NCBI GenBank assembly: GCA_013398295.1
Contig: VZSF01003600.1
Coordinates: 124,001-188,000 of the forward strand
Source of the DNA: Chionis minor
Taxonomy: Eukaryota; Chordata; Aves; Charadriiformes; Chionididae
Reading direction: 5' to 3'
Length of the DNA stretch: 64,000 nt
Part shown: positions 1-12,330 of the stretch, piece by piece
Layout of the letters: each line of letters opens with the position of its first letter
Numbering within the stretch: the first letter of the stretch is position 1
Made by a program: the position numbers and the translations under genes
Notes under the pieces: generated by a model
Seen by the model: only the letters and a program-made list of their open reading frames with translations
The model's database searches: none
Told to the model about the DNA's origin: nothing

Positions 1-1967
1 GCCAACTCTTGCCTATTTTATAAACAAGAAAACTAAAACAATAATACAAATCACTCAGGAAAAACTTGTCTGTGAAACTCATTAGTCAGGCGCGGTCATG
101 CAAGGGGCTGAAGGTCAAGGAGCTGCCAGCAGCTGCTGCGTTTCCACAGGCTCGGGGAACCTGCATGGTGCCGCGGGACTCAGCCCTCTCCTCTGCTCTG
201 GGCAGGGTGCAGCGGTGGCGGCAGGGCGCCCCTGGCAGTATGGAACCAGGCGGCATCCTGGGAATATGGAACCAGACGGCACCCCTGGCAGTACGGAACC
301 AGATGGCATCCCGGGACGTCGCTGTCGGGCGCCAGGGCTATGGGCAGAGCAGAGTGGTGCCCTGCTCCCCGCTGGCGCGTGCCACCCAGTCCCCAGCGCT
401 GCAGAAGAGCAGCTCCTGCTGCCACCACCTGCCCCACGTGGGACATCCCACCCCGCCAAAAGCCGAGGCTGGGGCAGGGGAGTCGTGCACCGGATGACTC
501 TGACTGGGTCTACTCTCTTCTCACCAGCCTTCTCAGTGCTTCGCCCCCTTCACAACTGTGTGAAATCATCGTGTGAGCGATCCTGGGGAACGCTGCTTGG
601 TCTCCGCATGGTTTTCCGGCGGATGCTGTGGGCTACGGGAGGTGGCTGCCTGGTGGCACCGTGGGCAGAGAAGGTGACAGCCCCTGCTGGCGGCCTGGCC
701 CTGCACCCCTCCCTCTCGCCAGCAGAAAGCCTTTACAAACCTCTCCCGTGTTGGCTTTGCGGTAACCTGTGATGCGGACTCTGCACGTGGGGCTTGAATG
801 CAGCTCTGCAAAGATGCTACAGTAAGTTTTGGTTCTTCCCGTGTCTTTTTCTCGTCTCCTTTTCTGGTGGCCGTTATTCCATGAAGTCATCCTAAAACTT
901 TCCGTTCAAGTGCACTGTGTGCTTTAGCGTCCCAGGGAGGAAGCATCGCATTAGTAAAATCATATTTCGGATTCAGGATTCCTCTTCAAAAGAATATGTA
1001 AAGTTTTTAACAAGGGTAACCAAACCTCTTATTTTCTCAGTGGGCCACAAAAAAAAATACCGCTTAAGGTTATTAATTTTCTCACAATATGACTCTCAAA
1101 TGCTGGATGAAAAAGAATTTATATTCCAGGCAGTGTGTTCATTTTAGTTATGTTTACCTTCCCAGCCTTTCTAAATCAGACTTGATTGCATTTAATAAGG
1201 GCTTTAAATGTGTCTTAATAATGTTTGGAATTAATACTGGTTTGTGAGTATCTGAGGATGGTAGGTCCCCAGGAGACCCTCTGAAATCTTGTTGTGATAA
1301 ATAATCTAAAGCAACCACCTGTGATAAGAAATATTTTGCATTTTTTTCATCAATTTTCTATGCTGATAGGTTTTTTCACTGTGTCCACATAGCAGAATAG
1401 CTCTGGCAGTGGCAGGCAGGAACAGCAGTCAGTATATTAAACTGTCTAATAATTTTTTATTTCCTTCTGACTACCATTCATGCGTGTCTTTCCTAATAAC
1501 ACTTTCTGTCTGTGAAAGCATGCGCCAGAGGTACCTGGCAAATGCACATCTCGTAGCCTGCGACTCCAAAACCCACCACGGTTACTCGCTGTCCCGCCCG
1601 GCCGCCCCGTGAGCACAGCCCGGCTCCCACTGCGGGTCCGGGGGGGGGGTTTGTGGCCACTGGTGAGGCCCCAGTGGGGAGCTGAGATGTGCTGGAACGC
1701 GGGGTGGAGGGTGGTGTGCGTATGGACAAGGTCCTGTGGCTGCTGCAGGGTGCAAACCCTTGTGGTTAATCAGGGGTCCACAGGGGTATCCAGGCTAAAG
1801 ATAGATAATTCTGCCCAAAAAGCCTAGAGTGGCAACGGAATACAACCAGTGCGGATGCAGGGCTGGGAGGGAGCAAGGCCACCTTCCCCGGATTGGTGGC
1901 ACCAAGTCAGGCTGCATTTGCCTCCGCAGTCACCGAGTTTGAGTGCGGATGTAACAGCACAGGAGCC
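1..1967. other. Unique noncoding sequence, no gene recognised
   Basis: The left part (about 90-770) is GC-rich with overlapping open frames on both strands, none resembling a known protein. About 900-1500 is AT-rich and unremarkable. A run of ten G lies at 1640-1649. I see no splice-delimited exon, RNA gene or mobile element apart from the small tandem repeat at 232-315. Confidence 0.6.
232..315. repeat. Short tandem repeat, about 26-27-bp unit, about 3 copies
   Basis: Three imperfect copies share the core TATGGAACCAG(A/G)CGGCA with spacer CTGG(C/G)A. Copies differ by point changes and a 1-2 bp length change, so the three reading frames are all sampled. The overlapping open frames here owe their internal similarity to this repeat and are not evidence of a gene. 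Confidence 0.75.
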
Positions 1968-2338
1968 TAATCATAGGCTGCTTTGGGTTGGAGGGGACAT
2001 TAAAGGCCACCCAGTGCCACCCCCTGCCCTGGGCAGGGACACCTCCCACCACACCAGGCTGCTCCAAGCCCCATCCAACCTGGCCCTGAACCTCCAGGGA
2101 TGGGGCAGCCACAGCTGCTCTGGGCAACCCCGGCCAGGGGCTCCCCACCCTCACAGGCAACAACTTCTTCCTGAGATCTCATCTAAATCTCCCCTCTTCC
2201 AGTTTGAAGCCATCACCTCTCATCTGATCACTCCATGCCCTTGTAAAAGTCCCTCTCCAGCTTTCTTGTAGCCCCCTTCAGATACTGGCAGGGGCTCTCA
2301 GGTCTCCCCAGAGCCTTCTCTTCTGCAGGCTGATGAGG
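1968..2338 (-). mobile_element. CR1 LINE, 5'-truncated 3' fragment (ATTCTATG-tail type)
   Basis: Read on the minus strand this is the 3' end of an avian CR1 element. The degenerate tail is at the left edge (TAATCATAGG). It is followed by the complement of the GGTTGGA...CCTTTAAGG block and by the internal block typical of this subtype (complement of CCAGAGCAGCTGTGGCTGCC). The right edge is the 5' truncation point, in the complement of the 'CAGCCTG(G)AGAAGAGAAGG' segment. The element is diverged and has no functional open frame. Its closest relatives in this window are the copies at 11931-12330 and 42276-42444. Confidence 0.9.
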
Positions 2339-5015
2339 AAAAAGTAATTGCTGGTAGGTTGTTTATCCTCCTGTTGTTAACTCCTGTCATAGGAGGAATT
2401 TGGGTGAAGAAGAGGACGTGCAGAGCTGGCAAAAAGGTGAATTCGTGAAAGGAGAAAATAGGCAATAGGTATGAAATTGTGTGGAGCACGAAGAAGGGGG
2501 GGGTTATGTGTAGGAGCAGGATGACTACAGGCAGTGAGCTGGCCTGCAGGACGTGGCAGGGGACCTCTGGGACAAGGGGCTGGGCTCTCCAGCCGGTCTG
2601 TGTCCAAAAGCTTCCCTGTGCCAGGCCAGCAGGAAGGGACAGGTTGTCAGGAGGAGTGAACCTGCACCTGAACGCTAAGTGCAGTAGCAAGGAAGTAGAA
2701 TTGGAAGCAAATTGTGCGGCGAAGCCTGCGTGGCAAGTTGTTCATCCAGTGCTTTGCTTTTTCCCAGGGACAACTGGAAAAAAGAAGTCCAAGAAATGTG
2801 ACAGAAAAAAAATATCATTTCCTAATGAAAAAAATAACTTAAATCCTCAAAGTACACAGAGTTATCTGAGCTGTGCTGCTTCGGATCTGCCTTAGATAAG
2901 CTATGGTGTGAGAACTTGCTTTCCAAAGGTTGTGCTATCCAGTGATCCAGCACCGCTACGGAGGCTTATACAGGTAGCACTACCACTGCTTGCAAGGAAG
3001 TTTGCATGTAAAAGCTCCCTGCCACATCTTCATGTTACCTAAATTGGTTACAGATGCACCTTTTTTGTAGTAACAACTAAAACATTAAAAGCATTAGGTA
3101 CAAATCAGGGGAGCAAATGTTGTTTCTGACTGTACTTGCAGTATAATTTTCTGTGCAACATATGGAAACCTTTTTTGTTAGGATCTGTGCACTAAATGTT
3201 AATGCTTTTGCATTATATTATAATAATACATGGGGGTATAGATGAACCATGTTATATGGAATTAGAGTTAAACTGCAGAGGAAGAAACTACACCTGTAAA
3301 AGAACAAAGTTTTCAAGAAAAAATGGGGACCTTGAGGACAGTAACTAAAGTGGCCGCATGTTGCTGTGTGCGGAGGAGGAAGAGCAGCCCTGGGACCCCC
3401 AGCCACCTGATCACGTGCCGTTCTGCTTCATGGAAAGGCTCCCCATGAGGAACCAGCCGAGTCATGCAGGATTTTGAAAAAGATACAGAAACTTAGTGCT
3501 TTTGCACACACAGAAGTCTACGTTTGTCTGGGTTTTACATGTTTTATGTGTATTTATCTCTGCTTCACTTCTGTTCCCGAGAAATGGTGCAATTGCAAAC
3601 ATGCCAGCACCCGGTAGCCTGTGTTCTGACATCCTTGGACCACTTGCAGATGAAAACCTACATGCCTGGTAGGTATCCAGTGGGGTGACGCCTTCGGCAA
3701 TCCTGGCCCTAAGTATGAGGTTGGACAAACCCCTTTGGAAGCGGAGCCGCCAGCTGTGACACCCTTCTGCAAAGCCCGGGGAGGTGTGTGCCACCTGCGG
3801 GGAGGCAGCCAGGAGCAGCACAGCCTGTGCTTTGGGTGCTCAGGGACGACGAAGGTGTCCAGTGTGGTGCAAGGAGGTTTGAGTCGCCTTCTCAGCCCAG
3901 CTGGCTCCGGGCAGGCAGCTACGCTTGCCAGCCGCAGCCCCAGGGAACAGGGAGTCTCCATCAGTGCCCTGCTGGTCCCAGTCCGGCAGGGAGCGGAGGC
4001 AGCCCCGCGTGCCGGCGTGCCCCGTATCGGGGCTTTTCTCCCCGCACCTCGCTGCGGGGCAGGACATGCCACGGCCCCTCTCCTCCCGGCAACCCCGCTC
4101 CCAGGGGAGCACAAAGGGATCGCAGCTGTGCTGAAAAGGGAATTGTCCTCCTTTGATGTCATAGGGGATTTCGGGATTAAATTGGTGTTATTGATGACTG
4201 TTAGTCATCTGCTTCTGCCACCCTTTAAGAAAGAAAGGAAAAGGAGATTTATGTCTTTGATGTTAGCTGCGCGGGGAAACCACTTCAAAGAGAGACGAAT
4301 CGACGCCAGTAAACTCAAGAGGTTCTCAGGTCCTGGAGAGAGCAGCAGCCCTGTCACACCACCACTTCAACCACGAATTACTTTCCTTCCTTTGTTTTTA
4401 ATTTTCTCTCTTGCTCAGATATCACTGAGCTCTTTAATACCCTTCTTCTGATCTACTACACAGAAAAGCTTGTGACGAGTTATTTCTGGGTATTTGATGG
4501 CAAGTATGAATCCTGCAGTTCTCCTCTGAGAGGCCGTTTGTCCTCTCCCTGCAGCGGTCAGCCCTGCAGACCCACCGGCACTGGAAACTGCAGAAACCTT
4601 CACCCCAAACCAGTGGATGAATCGACGTATCTGGTTGCCAGAATACAGCACGACACACAGGACATACGATTTGGCAAAGCCAAACAGGTCAGGAAATCCA
4701 GAACATGTAGTATTAAATGGAAATTCAGGGACTTCAAAGGAAATTTTCATGATCTTCAGCTGTGTATAGAGAACTACCTAATCAATATAGCCAGAACATA
4801 CCCTTTAGTCTCATCCTTGTTTCTTTCTGTCCCAAAGTTTTCAAGTCACCAAAAGTAATTAAAAACCCCTGCCTTAGTTATATTGTAAATGTCCAAAATT
4901 CACAACAATATTATTAAAATAGATAGATATGGATGAATAGGCAAAACTGACTTGTAAAATGAATAGATTACTGATTTTATTGAATTCGAGTTGTCTATTA
5001 AGTTTTAATGAGAAT
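2339..5015. other. Unique noncoding sequence
   Basis: No recognised gene or repeat. About 3735-4110 is GC-rich with several CpGs and multiple overlapping open frames on both strands (up to 238 codons), none recognisable. About 3040-3230 and 4780-5010 are AT-rich. The open frame at 4472-4858 (128 codons) matches no family I know. Confidence 0.55.
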
Positions 5016-5121
5016 CTAGAATTGTAGAATCACCAGATAATTTTGGCTGGAAGGGAGGTCTGGATGTCCAGCTCTCCTCAGGTGGGGCTGGACAAGATCA
5101 GGTTGTTTTGGACCTTCTCTG
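5016..5121 (-). mobile_element. Old CR1 LINE 3' fragment
   Basis: The left edge carries the decayed tail complement (CTAGAATTGTAGAATCACC). It is followed by TTGGCTGGAAGGGAGGTCTGGATGTCCAG, the complement of the CR1 terminal segment, split here only by point changes. 'CAAGATCAGGTTG' further right matches another conserved CR1 3' block. It is more diverged than the other copies, so probably an older insertion. Confidence 0.7.
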
Positions 5122-5545
5122 GTCTTATTATAGATGAATGCTGCCCCCCAGAAAGGGAATGGCCCAACATGCCAACGTTGCTTGTTCTGGCGCTGAAACA
5201 AACCAACAAGCCCCCAGCCCTCAGTGAGCCACTTGCTGAGCTGCAGCGATGCCACCTGCCCGGTCTGTTACTCAACTGCCGGTCACTGTCACCAGTCACA
5301 CACTAGTGACTTGAAGTGGCTTATAAATAACCAAAAGGCTGTGAGTACCTAAAAGATAATTCCCCTTGCCCCCAGAAAGCAGCATGCTTCAGCACTGGGA
5401 GGGCAGTTGTGTTCCGGTTGATGCCGTTAGGAATCTGTCTCCAACCCCAGTTGTCTTCCAGCTGGTGGCAGTGGGTGCTTTGCTGCCAGCTCTGGGGTGT
5501 TTGCAGGTCCCAGGCTTGCTGAGCTGGATGGGCGCTTCCCGGGGC

Positions 5546-5653
5546 ATGGATGCTGCTCAGGCCCTGCCCATGGATGCTGCTCAGCCCCCACCCATGGACA
5601 CTGCTCATCCCCCACCCATGGACACTGCTCATCCCCTGCCCCTGGATGCTTGG
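5546..5653. repeat. 24-bp tandem repeat, 4 copies plus a partial fifth
   Basis: Four consecutive 24-bp units begin ATGGA(T/C)(G/A)CTGCTCA and end CC(C/T)(A/G)CCC. A partial unit (CTGGATGCT) follows. Because 24 is divisible by 3, the unit stays open in several frames on both strands and gives spurious 8-residue peptide repeats. No indels are seen between the four copies. Confidence 0.9.
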
Positions 5654-5924
5654 GAGCGCCTGTTTCCGACAGTTTGGGGATAGAGTTATGGCAGCACAAC
5701 TGGTATTTACTGCTGGAAGGGTAAAGTTGTACTTTTTCATCTTTGTGGCAATCATTACTGCTAAGACTTTTATCTGATCAATCCCAGAGCCCCAAAGCAG
5801 AGAAATTTATTTATGACACTAATTATTTCTGAGACTTATTTTTCAATATGTTGTTATACGAAACATGCCATCTGCTCCTGCTATCAAGGTCGGATAAAAT
5901 ATGGCTATTAGAACTTCTTAAATA

Positions 5925-6430
5925 TGCGGGGCAGGTTTCTGCGCTGGGTTACTCTGCACCTCGCCGCCGTGGCAGGGCCGCCGGGTGAGATCCTGCCGTG
6001 CCGCCGCGGCAGCTCCTCCGTTTGCCCCCTGCCCGGGAACCGCCACTGCCGGTGCCGGGACGTGCTGGCTGCCGGGGCCACCGTGGAGCCACGGCCTTGC
6101 CGAAGCCCAGCCGCAGCAACACCTGGTCTAGAGGGGACGTGAGACACGGACCGAAATCTGACGTAAGAGAGAATTTTTTGGAGCTCCTTTAGCTGGCTCT
6201 GTTGCTACAGCAGCCGGCCCTTCTCCCAAAGCTGGGAGCGCGCCACGCAGGCACCCGCTGCCCGCACAAGGGGACAGGCAGGACGGTCCATGCTTGCCCT
6301 GGCCATGGATTTGCTCCCAAGAACCCGCCGCGGGAAGGGCTGGATCCTGCTGCCCATCCAGCCACCGCAGCCCGGCGCTGCCCCGGCCCTGGAGCATCCT
6401 GCCCCCGCGCCCGCCGGAGCCGCACGGGAC
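5925..6430. promoter_or_regulatory. CpG-dense block (CpG-island-like)
   Basis: This stretch is very GC-rich and CpG is frequent, especially at 5970-6110 where GCCGCC, GCCGCGG and CCGGG recur. The flanks are AT-rich and CpG-poor. Such blocks in bird genomes often mark promoters, but I see no recognisable first exon, TATA box or conserved open frame. It could also be a local GC-biased region without promoter activity. Confidence 0.4.
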
Positions 6431-7725
6431 CATTTTCCTTCTTTAATTAGATGACTGTCTCCCAGAAATCTTCTCAAAGGAAAACTAAAAAGATCTTGGT
6501 TTTCTTGCCCAAAGCATGTATATTCCAAGTACAAATGCGCAATGTGAGCCCTTGTTTTCGTTACGCCGCTGGCCTCTTGCAGCCCACAGACAGGAGAATC
6601 TATTGTTGACTTTACAGAGGAGTTAATCTGCAATTTATTTAAATGTGCAGCAACATAATCTTAACGGCAACGTTTAGCAACGGAAAATATGACTCAAAAA
6701 AATCTCGGCTTGGGTCTGCAGAATAAAGCTTTTGGAAATTCAGGTTTTGTCCCACAGAAATTCCCCACATTTAGAACATTTGTTTCCTTCTAAATCAGAA
6801 CTAAAACATATACCTTTAGCATTTTCATTAAATTCATACATCTATGGATTTTTATATAAGTGCATATGCAAAAATGAGACCTAATCATATTTTATTGATT
6901 GAAATAATCATACCGATAAACCCCATTTTTTGTATTTTTAGATTTTACCTATTGTGATTCTGCATAGTGTTTATAAATTTGCATCCTTCCTTTCTTACAA
7001 AAATAGTTTGTTTCACATATTTTTCCCTAAATAGTTTTGCCTATATTGACACTTTCCCAGCAGGTGCTTTTTTGATGAAACAGCATTTTCAGAAAAGTTA
7101 AATTGAACAGTGCTGCCAGCATTTCTGATGAGTCAGAGTAGTGATGTGAAATATTTTCATATAGGCTAGAAAGAACTTTGCAACAGTTTTTTGTCTTTTG
7201 GAAGGCAGATTTCTGGGGTTTTAAATCTCTTTTTCCTTTCCAGTGTTTATTTTGGATGTGCCGTGGAGCTGCTGAATTTGAGAGAGTTTGGAGCAGGCTC
7301 AGGGGAATTGCAGCTCTCCTGCAAACAATTTTCTCGGATGATTACTTGGAAGTTTAAATAGAACTTTTCCACCACTATATGTATAGCCCTTCAGTCTCTC
7401 GTTCCCCTGTATATTTTAGGACATGAGCTTCTTAGAGGGAAATTTAATAGAAATGATGCATTTCAAATTGCTAATGGACGTGTTTGGAAAAATAAAATGC
7501 TAAGCTTAAAAATGCGGGTATTGCCATAAGCAGCGTTGTTTTATGCTTACAGTATTCCCAGTTTTCTGTTTTGTTGTTTGTTTTGGGGGTTTTTTTGAGA
7601 GTTCCTGCTCCAAACAGTGCCTCTCTTTGCGCCCCGTGTTTCCCACCGCAGGCGCCGGCGGCTGGATGGAGCTGTACCTTGGTCTTTGGGCAAGTCCTCT
7701 TCACCCGAGGGGGGCACAGAGACAC

Positions 7726-7826
7726 AGCCGCAGAATCACAGAAGGTTGAGGGTCGGCAGGGACCTCTGGAGATCATCCGGTCCAACCCTCCTGCCAGAGC
7801 AGGTCCACCTACAGCAGGCACAACCG
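7726..7826 (-). mobile_element. CR1 LINE, short 3' fragment
   Basis: On the minus strand this is only the last ~100 bp of a CR1 copy. It has a single CACAGAA tail unit at the left, then the complement of the terminal block (GGGACCTCTGGAGATCATCC, TCCAACCC). Truncation falls just after AGAGCAGGTCCACCTACAGC. It belongs with the GGGACCTCT(G/A)G-type copies at 10901, 18578, 23843 and 26914. Confidence 0.85.
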
Positions 7827-10800
7827 TGCTCCTGCTGCGCCGGCATGTGGTGAGCGCTCTCCCGTTTTGAAGACTGCTCGGTGCCGGCCTCTGCTTTTGA
7901 GCTTGTTGATGGCAATCACGGTCTATAGGAAATGGAGCACACGGTGCAGCCCCTGGTTGGGCTGTGGACCTGCCCTGGCAGCTGCCCTGGCCAGGTGGTG
8001 GTGGAGCCTGTGCCTCTGTCCCTGTCCCTGCCACTGCCTGTCCCAAGAGGGGTGCCACAGGGCTGTGCCACGGCTGGGGGTCACTGCCGCCCTGGGGACA
8101 CCCTGCTGCTGGCTCAGGTGCCCTCATGGATGCCCCTGTGTCCTCAGCTCCCCCAAAAAAGCCCAGTGTTGCAGTCTCCTGCAGGGTGAGGCAGCGCAGT
8201 GGTGATACCTGGGGACAGAAGAACAACCCTCCACCTTGTCCATGGGCTGGTGCAGCGTTGTGACACCCCAAAGTGCGTTGCCAGCAAACGTGGAGTTGGA
8301 CACTATTTAAGTATAGTCTGTCACGGGGGGAAGCTGAGCAAGGTCCAAAGTGTCACCATATTCCACTGACTGTTGTGTTGGGTAAAACGGGCTGGGAGCG
8401 GCACAGTGACGCTGTCGCCACATTGGCACGTCCCACCTCTGCTGTGTGGCTGTGCAACGGGGGACATCATCGCTTTGCCCTGTGACCTGCAGAGCACAAC
8501 CGTGGACACCAAAGCCTGGGGAAAAGGGTGCCTCCAGGAGAACACCAACGCGGAGGTGCTGCTGACGGCAGAGCTGCCCTCAGGAGCTGCCCCAGCTGCC
8601 CGGGGCGGTGGGGAGAGGGATTCCCAGGTCCCCTGCACGCAGTGGCACCCGGCGCGGCAGCCACTAACGTTTGCTGCTCTCAACGTTTCCCGCACGGCGC
8701 TCGATGCTGCGGGCAGGTGACCGCGGTGCCGACAGCCACGGCAGCCACGGGCACAGCAGCCTCGCGTCCATCTCTGTGCCGAAAGCCAGCAGAGCTTTGC
8801 CTGCTCCTGACCCCGTATTACCATGTATTTGTGGAGTTATTTTAAAGTAGATGAAAAAATTTATGACTTTTATAACTTTCAATAGCTAAAAAATCATTGC
8901 CCAGCCATTTCTTCAAATAGCTTTGAGTGTATTGTTTGAAAGACATTTTTGTCTGCTGGTGGTTTTTTTTTTTCTTCCCTGAACTGTTAGAACATTTCAA
9001 AGTGGAGCATTTGTTGGTTTTATTTGAAATTGCTGGTCCTTGCAGAAAGCCCATCTCTGAGATGGGAGACTTGGGAGAAACTAAGAATTTTCATTTCACA
9101 AATATCTGCATGGACTGAAAGTCCACTTCCAGAAAAGGTGAAATACCACTTGAAGGAGCAACAAAGATTTTAGAATGTGCAAGCTGGTGGAAATTCAACC
9201 TGCTGCACAAGAGCTATGATTTTTCCACAAGATAATACTTGAACTTTCATCAATAAATTTCACCCTTCTCAGCACAGCTCTGAAGACAAGTGCTCTGCTT
9301 TCACCTGAAGGAAAAATCGTACGATATAGAGGAAAAAGTGGTTCGGTGCTGCTCTTCCCAGCCCGGCAGAGGCTTTCTGGCGCCTTTTCCACGAAGGGAA
9401 GGGGCTTGATGCCGTAAGACTGTGCTGGCGCGGGGTAGGTGGGGACCAGCTCTGTGTCGCGTGGGGCTGGGGGTCTCTGGGTGTGGGGCAGGCAGCGGGG
9501 CTGGGGGAGGGAGGGCTCAGAGACGAGGGACGCCCGCGCTGCTCTGGTGGAGGGGCTCCACGGCCACGTGGCTGTGGGTACGGTGCTTCTTACACCAGTT
9601 GGAACTGGTTTGTTTTCTCCTTATCACTCTTCTGACCATCTACACCCAGGTGAAATCTCCACCTTGCCATGTGGAGAGCTACACAGATCCCAGCGAGGGA
9701 GGGGGTGCTCGGGGTGGGAAGGTGGGGGTCAGGGGAAGCAGTGGGAGAAGAGGTGATGGTGACAGTCCCCAGCTGGGGATGGACACACAGCAGGATCTGT
9801 TTGAGGCGCCCAAACCACACAACCTGGCCAGCTCCAGGGTCTCAGTGGAGCTCCCGCCGTGCCAGCGAGCCCCGGGGATGTCTGCGACGGGACAGTGAGA
9901 AAGGTCCGGCCGAGAGTCCTGAGGTGGAGGAGGGCTCTGCTCCCCTGGAGGAGACAGCGAGCCGGCGGGGGCCGGGAGCGGTGCACCCCATGCAGGCAGG
10001 GTGCTGGGCGAGGGGCTCCCTCCTGCCAGCAATGGCTCCCGCGGAGCTGCAGCACCCGCAGCCGGGAATGCCATGCTGCACCGGCGCTCCCAGGCACCTT
10101 GTCCTCCCTCCGCTGCGGGGCTGAAGGACGGGCAGCCTTGGCGTCTCCGTTGGAAAAGCTCTGCACAGCTTTGCTTCACAGCCAAGACGGAGCGGCTCCT
10201 CGACAAGAAATGTTCTTTTTTATTATTATTATTGTTGGGTTTTTTTCCCCTACAGAGTCTTCTCTTCTAATGGAGCAGCTTCTCTGTTTTGGACTAAATT
10301 TATTTCTCTGGATTAACCTTCCCTATTTTGATGACAAAGCAGTGGGTTTGTATCAGAGTCAAACCAACTCATAAAACCAACATTTCCTGTAGAAGCTGTA
10401 TACTTCACAGTAAATTCTTCTCCTGTGAAGACTGTCTGCAGGAGTAGCCTGTACACACCGGGCGCGTAAGCTGCCCCGTGCCGTGCAGCGCAGAGAAGGT
10501 GCCGAGATTCCGTAATGGCCATGTGAAAAATCATGTGGAGACAGGAACAGCACCAAGTGCTGTATAGGGAGTGATCTTGCTCTCTCCAACAGCTTGCACA
10601 AAAATAAATTAATTCATTGGCATTGTGGTATTATCTGGGATACTTTTTAAAAGAAACATTATTTGTGTCAAAGTAAAGTACTCGCCTGCACAAACTCAGG
10701 AATGTGTAGGTAGATAAAAGTTAGGAACACGTATCATTAGAAAAGTAGTTCTGCAAGAAAATTCCCACTTATTCCTAGGAAAAAAAATACTTGGGAGACT

Positions 10801-10900
10801 ATTAAAATAAGACTGATGAAAAGTAAAAGAATAAAACTCCATGTAAAGATTTTTTATTTGGCTATAATAATAGAATAATTTATAATTTTATAATTTGGCT
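7827..10900. other. Unique noncoding sequence, two GC-rich patches
   Basis: GC-rich patches at about 7870-8810 and 9400-10200 hold many overlapping frames on both strands (up to about 175 codons) with no recognisable domain; the region between and after is AT-richer. No RNA gene or further mobile element is seen. About 10220-10235 has a short TTA/ATT run. Confidence 0.55.
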
Positions 10901-11176
10901 TGTGGTACCCAGTGATAGGGCAAGGGGCAATGGGTATAAAATCAAATATAGGAAGTTCCATCTGAACACGAGGAGGAACTTCTTTCCTTGGAGGGTGGCA
11001 GAGCCCTGGCACAGGCTGCCCAGAGAGGTGGTGGAGTCTCCCACTCTGGAGACATTCCCAACCCGCCTGGACGCCATCCTGTGCCCCCTGCTGTGGGTGA
11101 CCCTGCTCTGGCAGGAGGTTGGACTGGGTGATCTCCAGAGGGCCCTTCCAACCCTTGACATCCTGTGATTCTATGT
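10901..11176 (+). mobile_element. CR1 LINE, 5'-truncated 3' fragment
   Basis: Plus-strand CR1 3' end, starting at GTGGTACCCAGTGATAGG and ending in GTGATTCTATG. It includes the end of CR1 ORF2: an 88-codon frame at 10902-11168 still carries the characteristic [20 protein letters not shown] segment. That frame is a remnant of the LINE-encoded endonuclease/reverse-transcriptase protein's tail, not a host gene. It is closely similar to the copies at 18578, 23843 and 26914 but with its own truncation point, so it is an independent insertion. Confidence 0.93.
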
Positions 11177-11930
11177 GTAACAAAAAAAGAAATTAAAAAG
11201 AAAACAAGCTGCATTAGTATTTTTCCTATATCGATTTTAAGGACATCACGCTTTCTGGATGGCAATATTTTTAAGTAGAAAAATAATGCTGCATATAGTT
11301 AATTTCCAGTTATAACGTAATACCCAACAGACACAGAAGGTAATAGTATTGCAATTATTCAGTTTTCTAACTATGCCCAGCACTGAAATCTATCACTCTA
11401 TCTATTTATTGAAATGTAAAATTAAACGCCGCAATAATGAGAGTTGCAGTCACTGGTGTTTCTGCCCAACAGAGATTTCACCATTCCTTACTCTTTTCAT
11501 TAATCCAAATTCATGGTCTTCAGTTTTATTTCCCTCTGCTAATGCAGAGTATTTATCTTTTTGGGGCTCCAATCAGGCCATGTAATGCTATTGCCCCAGG
11601 AAATGTGGTCTTATCTGTCCCTATTACTTAAAAAAGACAATTCAGCAAACATCCACCGTAAATAATTATCAGACTTTCTTTGGCATTCAAGCAAAAGGAG
11701 AGATTTTAATATTTTGCATTTTCTTATTTCCCCCTTTTGTTAGAAATAAAAGGGGGAAAGATGAATTCAAAGGTACAGAGATTTCTCAGACACTTGGGAA
11801 GGAGAGAACCCAGCTGCGGTTCTCGCACAGGCATCGCTGCTCCTCCCAGACCTTCCCCAGCTCCGCTGCCAGCTCCTGCCCTGGCCACGCTCCTCCGTCA
11901 CCCCTGTTGCCCAAACCCAGCACCTCTGCC
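11177..11930. other. AT-rich unique sequence
   Basis: Mostly AT-rich up to 11740, turning GC-rich just before the next CR1 copy. No gene, RNA or repeat is recognised. Confidence 0.6.
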
Positions 11931-12330
11931 GGGAGGACAGGCTGGGAGAGCTGGGGGGGTTCAGCCGGGAGAAGAGAAGGCTCCGGGGAGACCTTCCAGC
12001 CCCTGCCAGTGTCTGAAAGGGGCTCCAGGAAAGCTGGGGAGGGACTTGGGATCAGGGAGTGGAGCCAGAGGATGAGGGGGAACACTTACACTGGAAGAGG
12101 GGAGATTTGGATGAGATATTAGGAAGAAATTCCTGCCTGTGAGGGCGGTGAGCCCCTGGCCAGGGTTGCCCAGAGCAGCTGTGGCTGCCCCATCCCTGGA
12201 GGTTCAAGGCCAGGTTGGACGGGACTGGGAGCAACCTGGTCTAGTGGGAGGTGTCCCTGCCCAGGGCAGGGGGTGGCTCTGGATGATCTTTAAGGTCACT
12301 TCCAATCTAAATTCTTCTATGATTCTATGA
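11931..12330 (+). mobile_element. CR1 LINE, 5'-truncated 3' fragment (ATTCTATG-tail type)
   Basis: Plus-strand CR1 3' end, opening with AGGCTGGGAGAGCTGGGG and GAGAAGAGAAGGCTC. It passes through CCAGAGCAGCTGTGGCTGCC and closes with CTTCTATGATTCTATGAC, the CR1 tail. It is the same subtype as the minus-strand copies at 1968-2338 and 42276-42444, and differs internally from the 10901/18578/23843/26914 group. It has no long uninterrupted ORF2 frame. Confidence 0.93.

Larger units (their letters stand above)
5122..7725. other. Unique sequence holding a 24-bp repeat and a CpG-dense block; AT-rich on the right
   Basis: Apart from the 24-bp tandem repeat (5546-5653) and the CpG-dense block (5925-6430), nothing coding is recognised. 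About 6640-7560 is AT-rich with very few CpGs and no long open frame. It has the look of ordinary intronic or intergenic avian DNA, possibly with conserved stretches that cannot be judged from one sequence. Confidence 0.55.

Noticed and set aside
7471..8271. 266-codon minus-strand open frame
   Set aside because: It crosses a CR1 fragment and GC-rich DNA with competing frames on the plus strand. No domain is seen.
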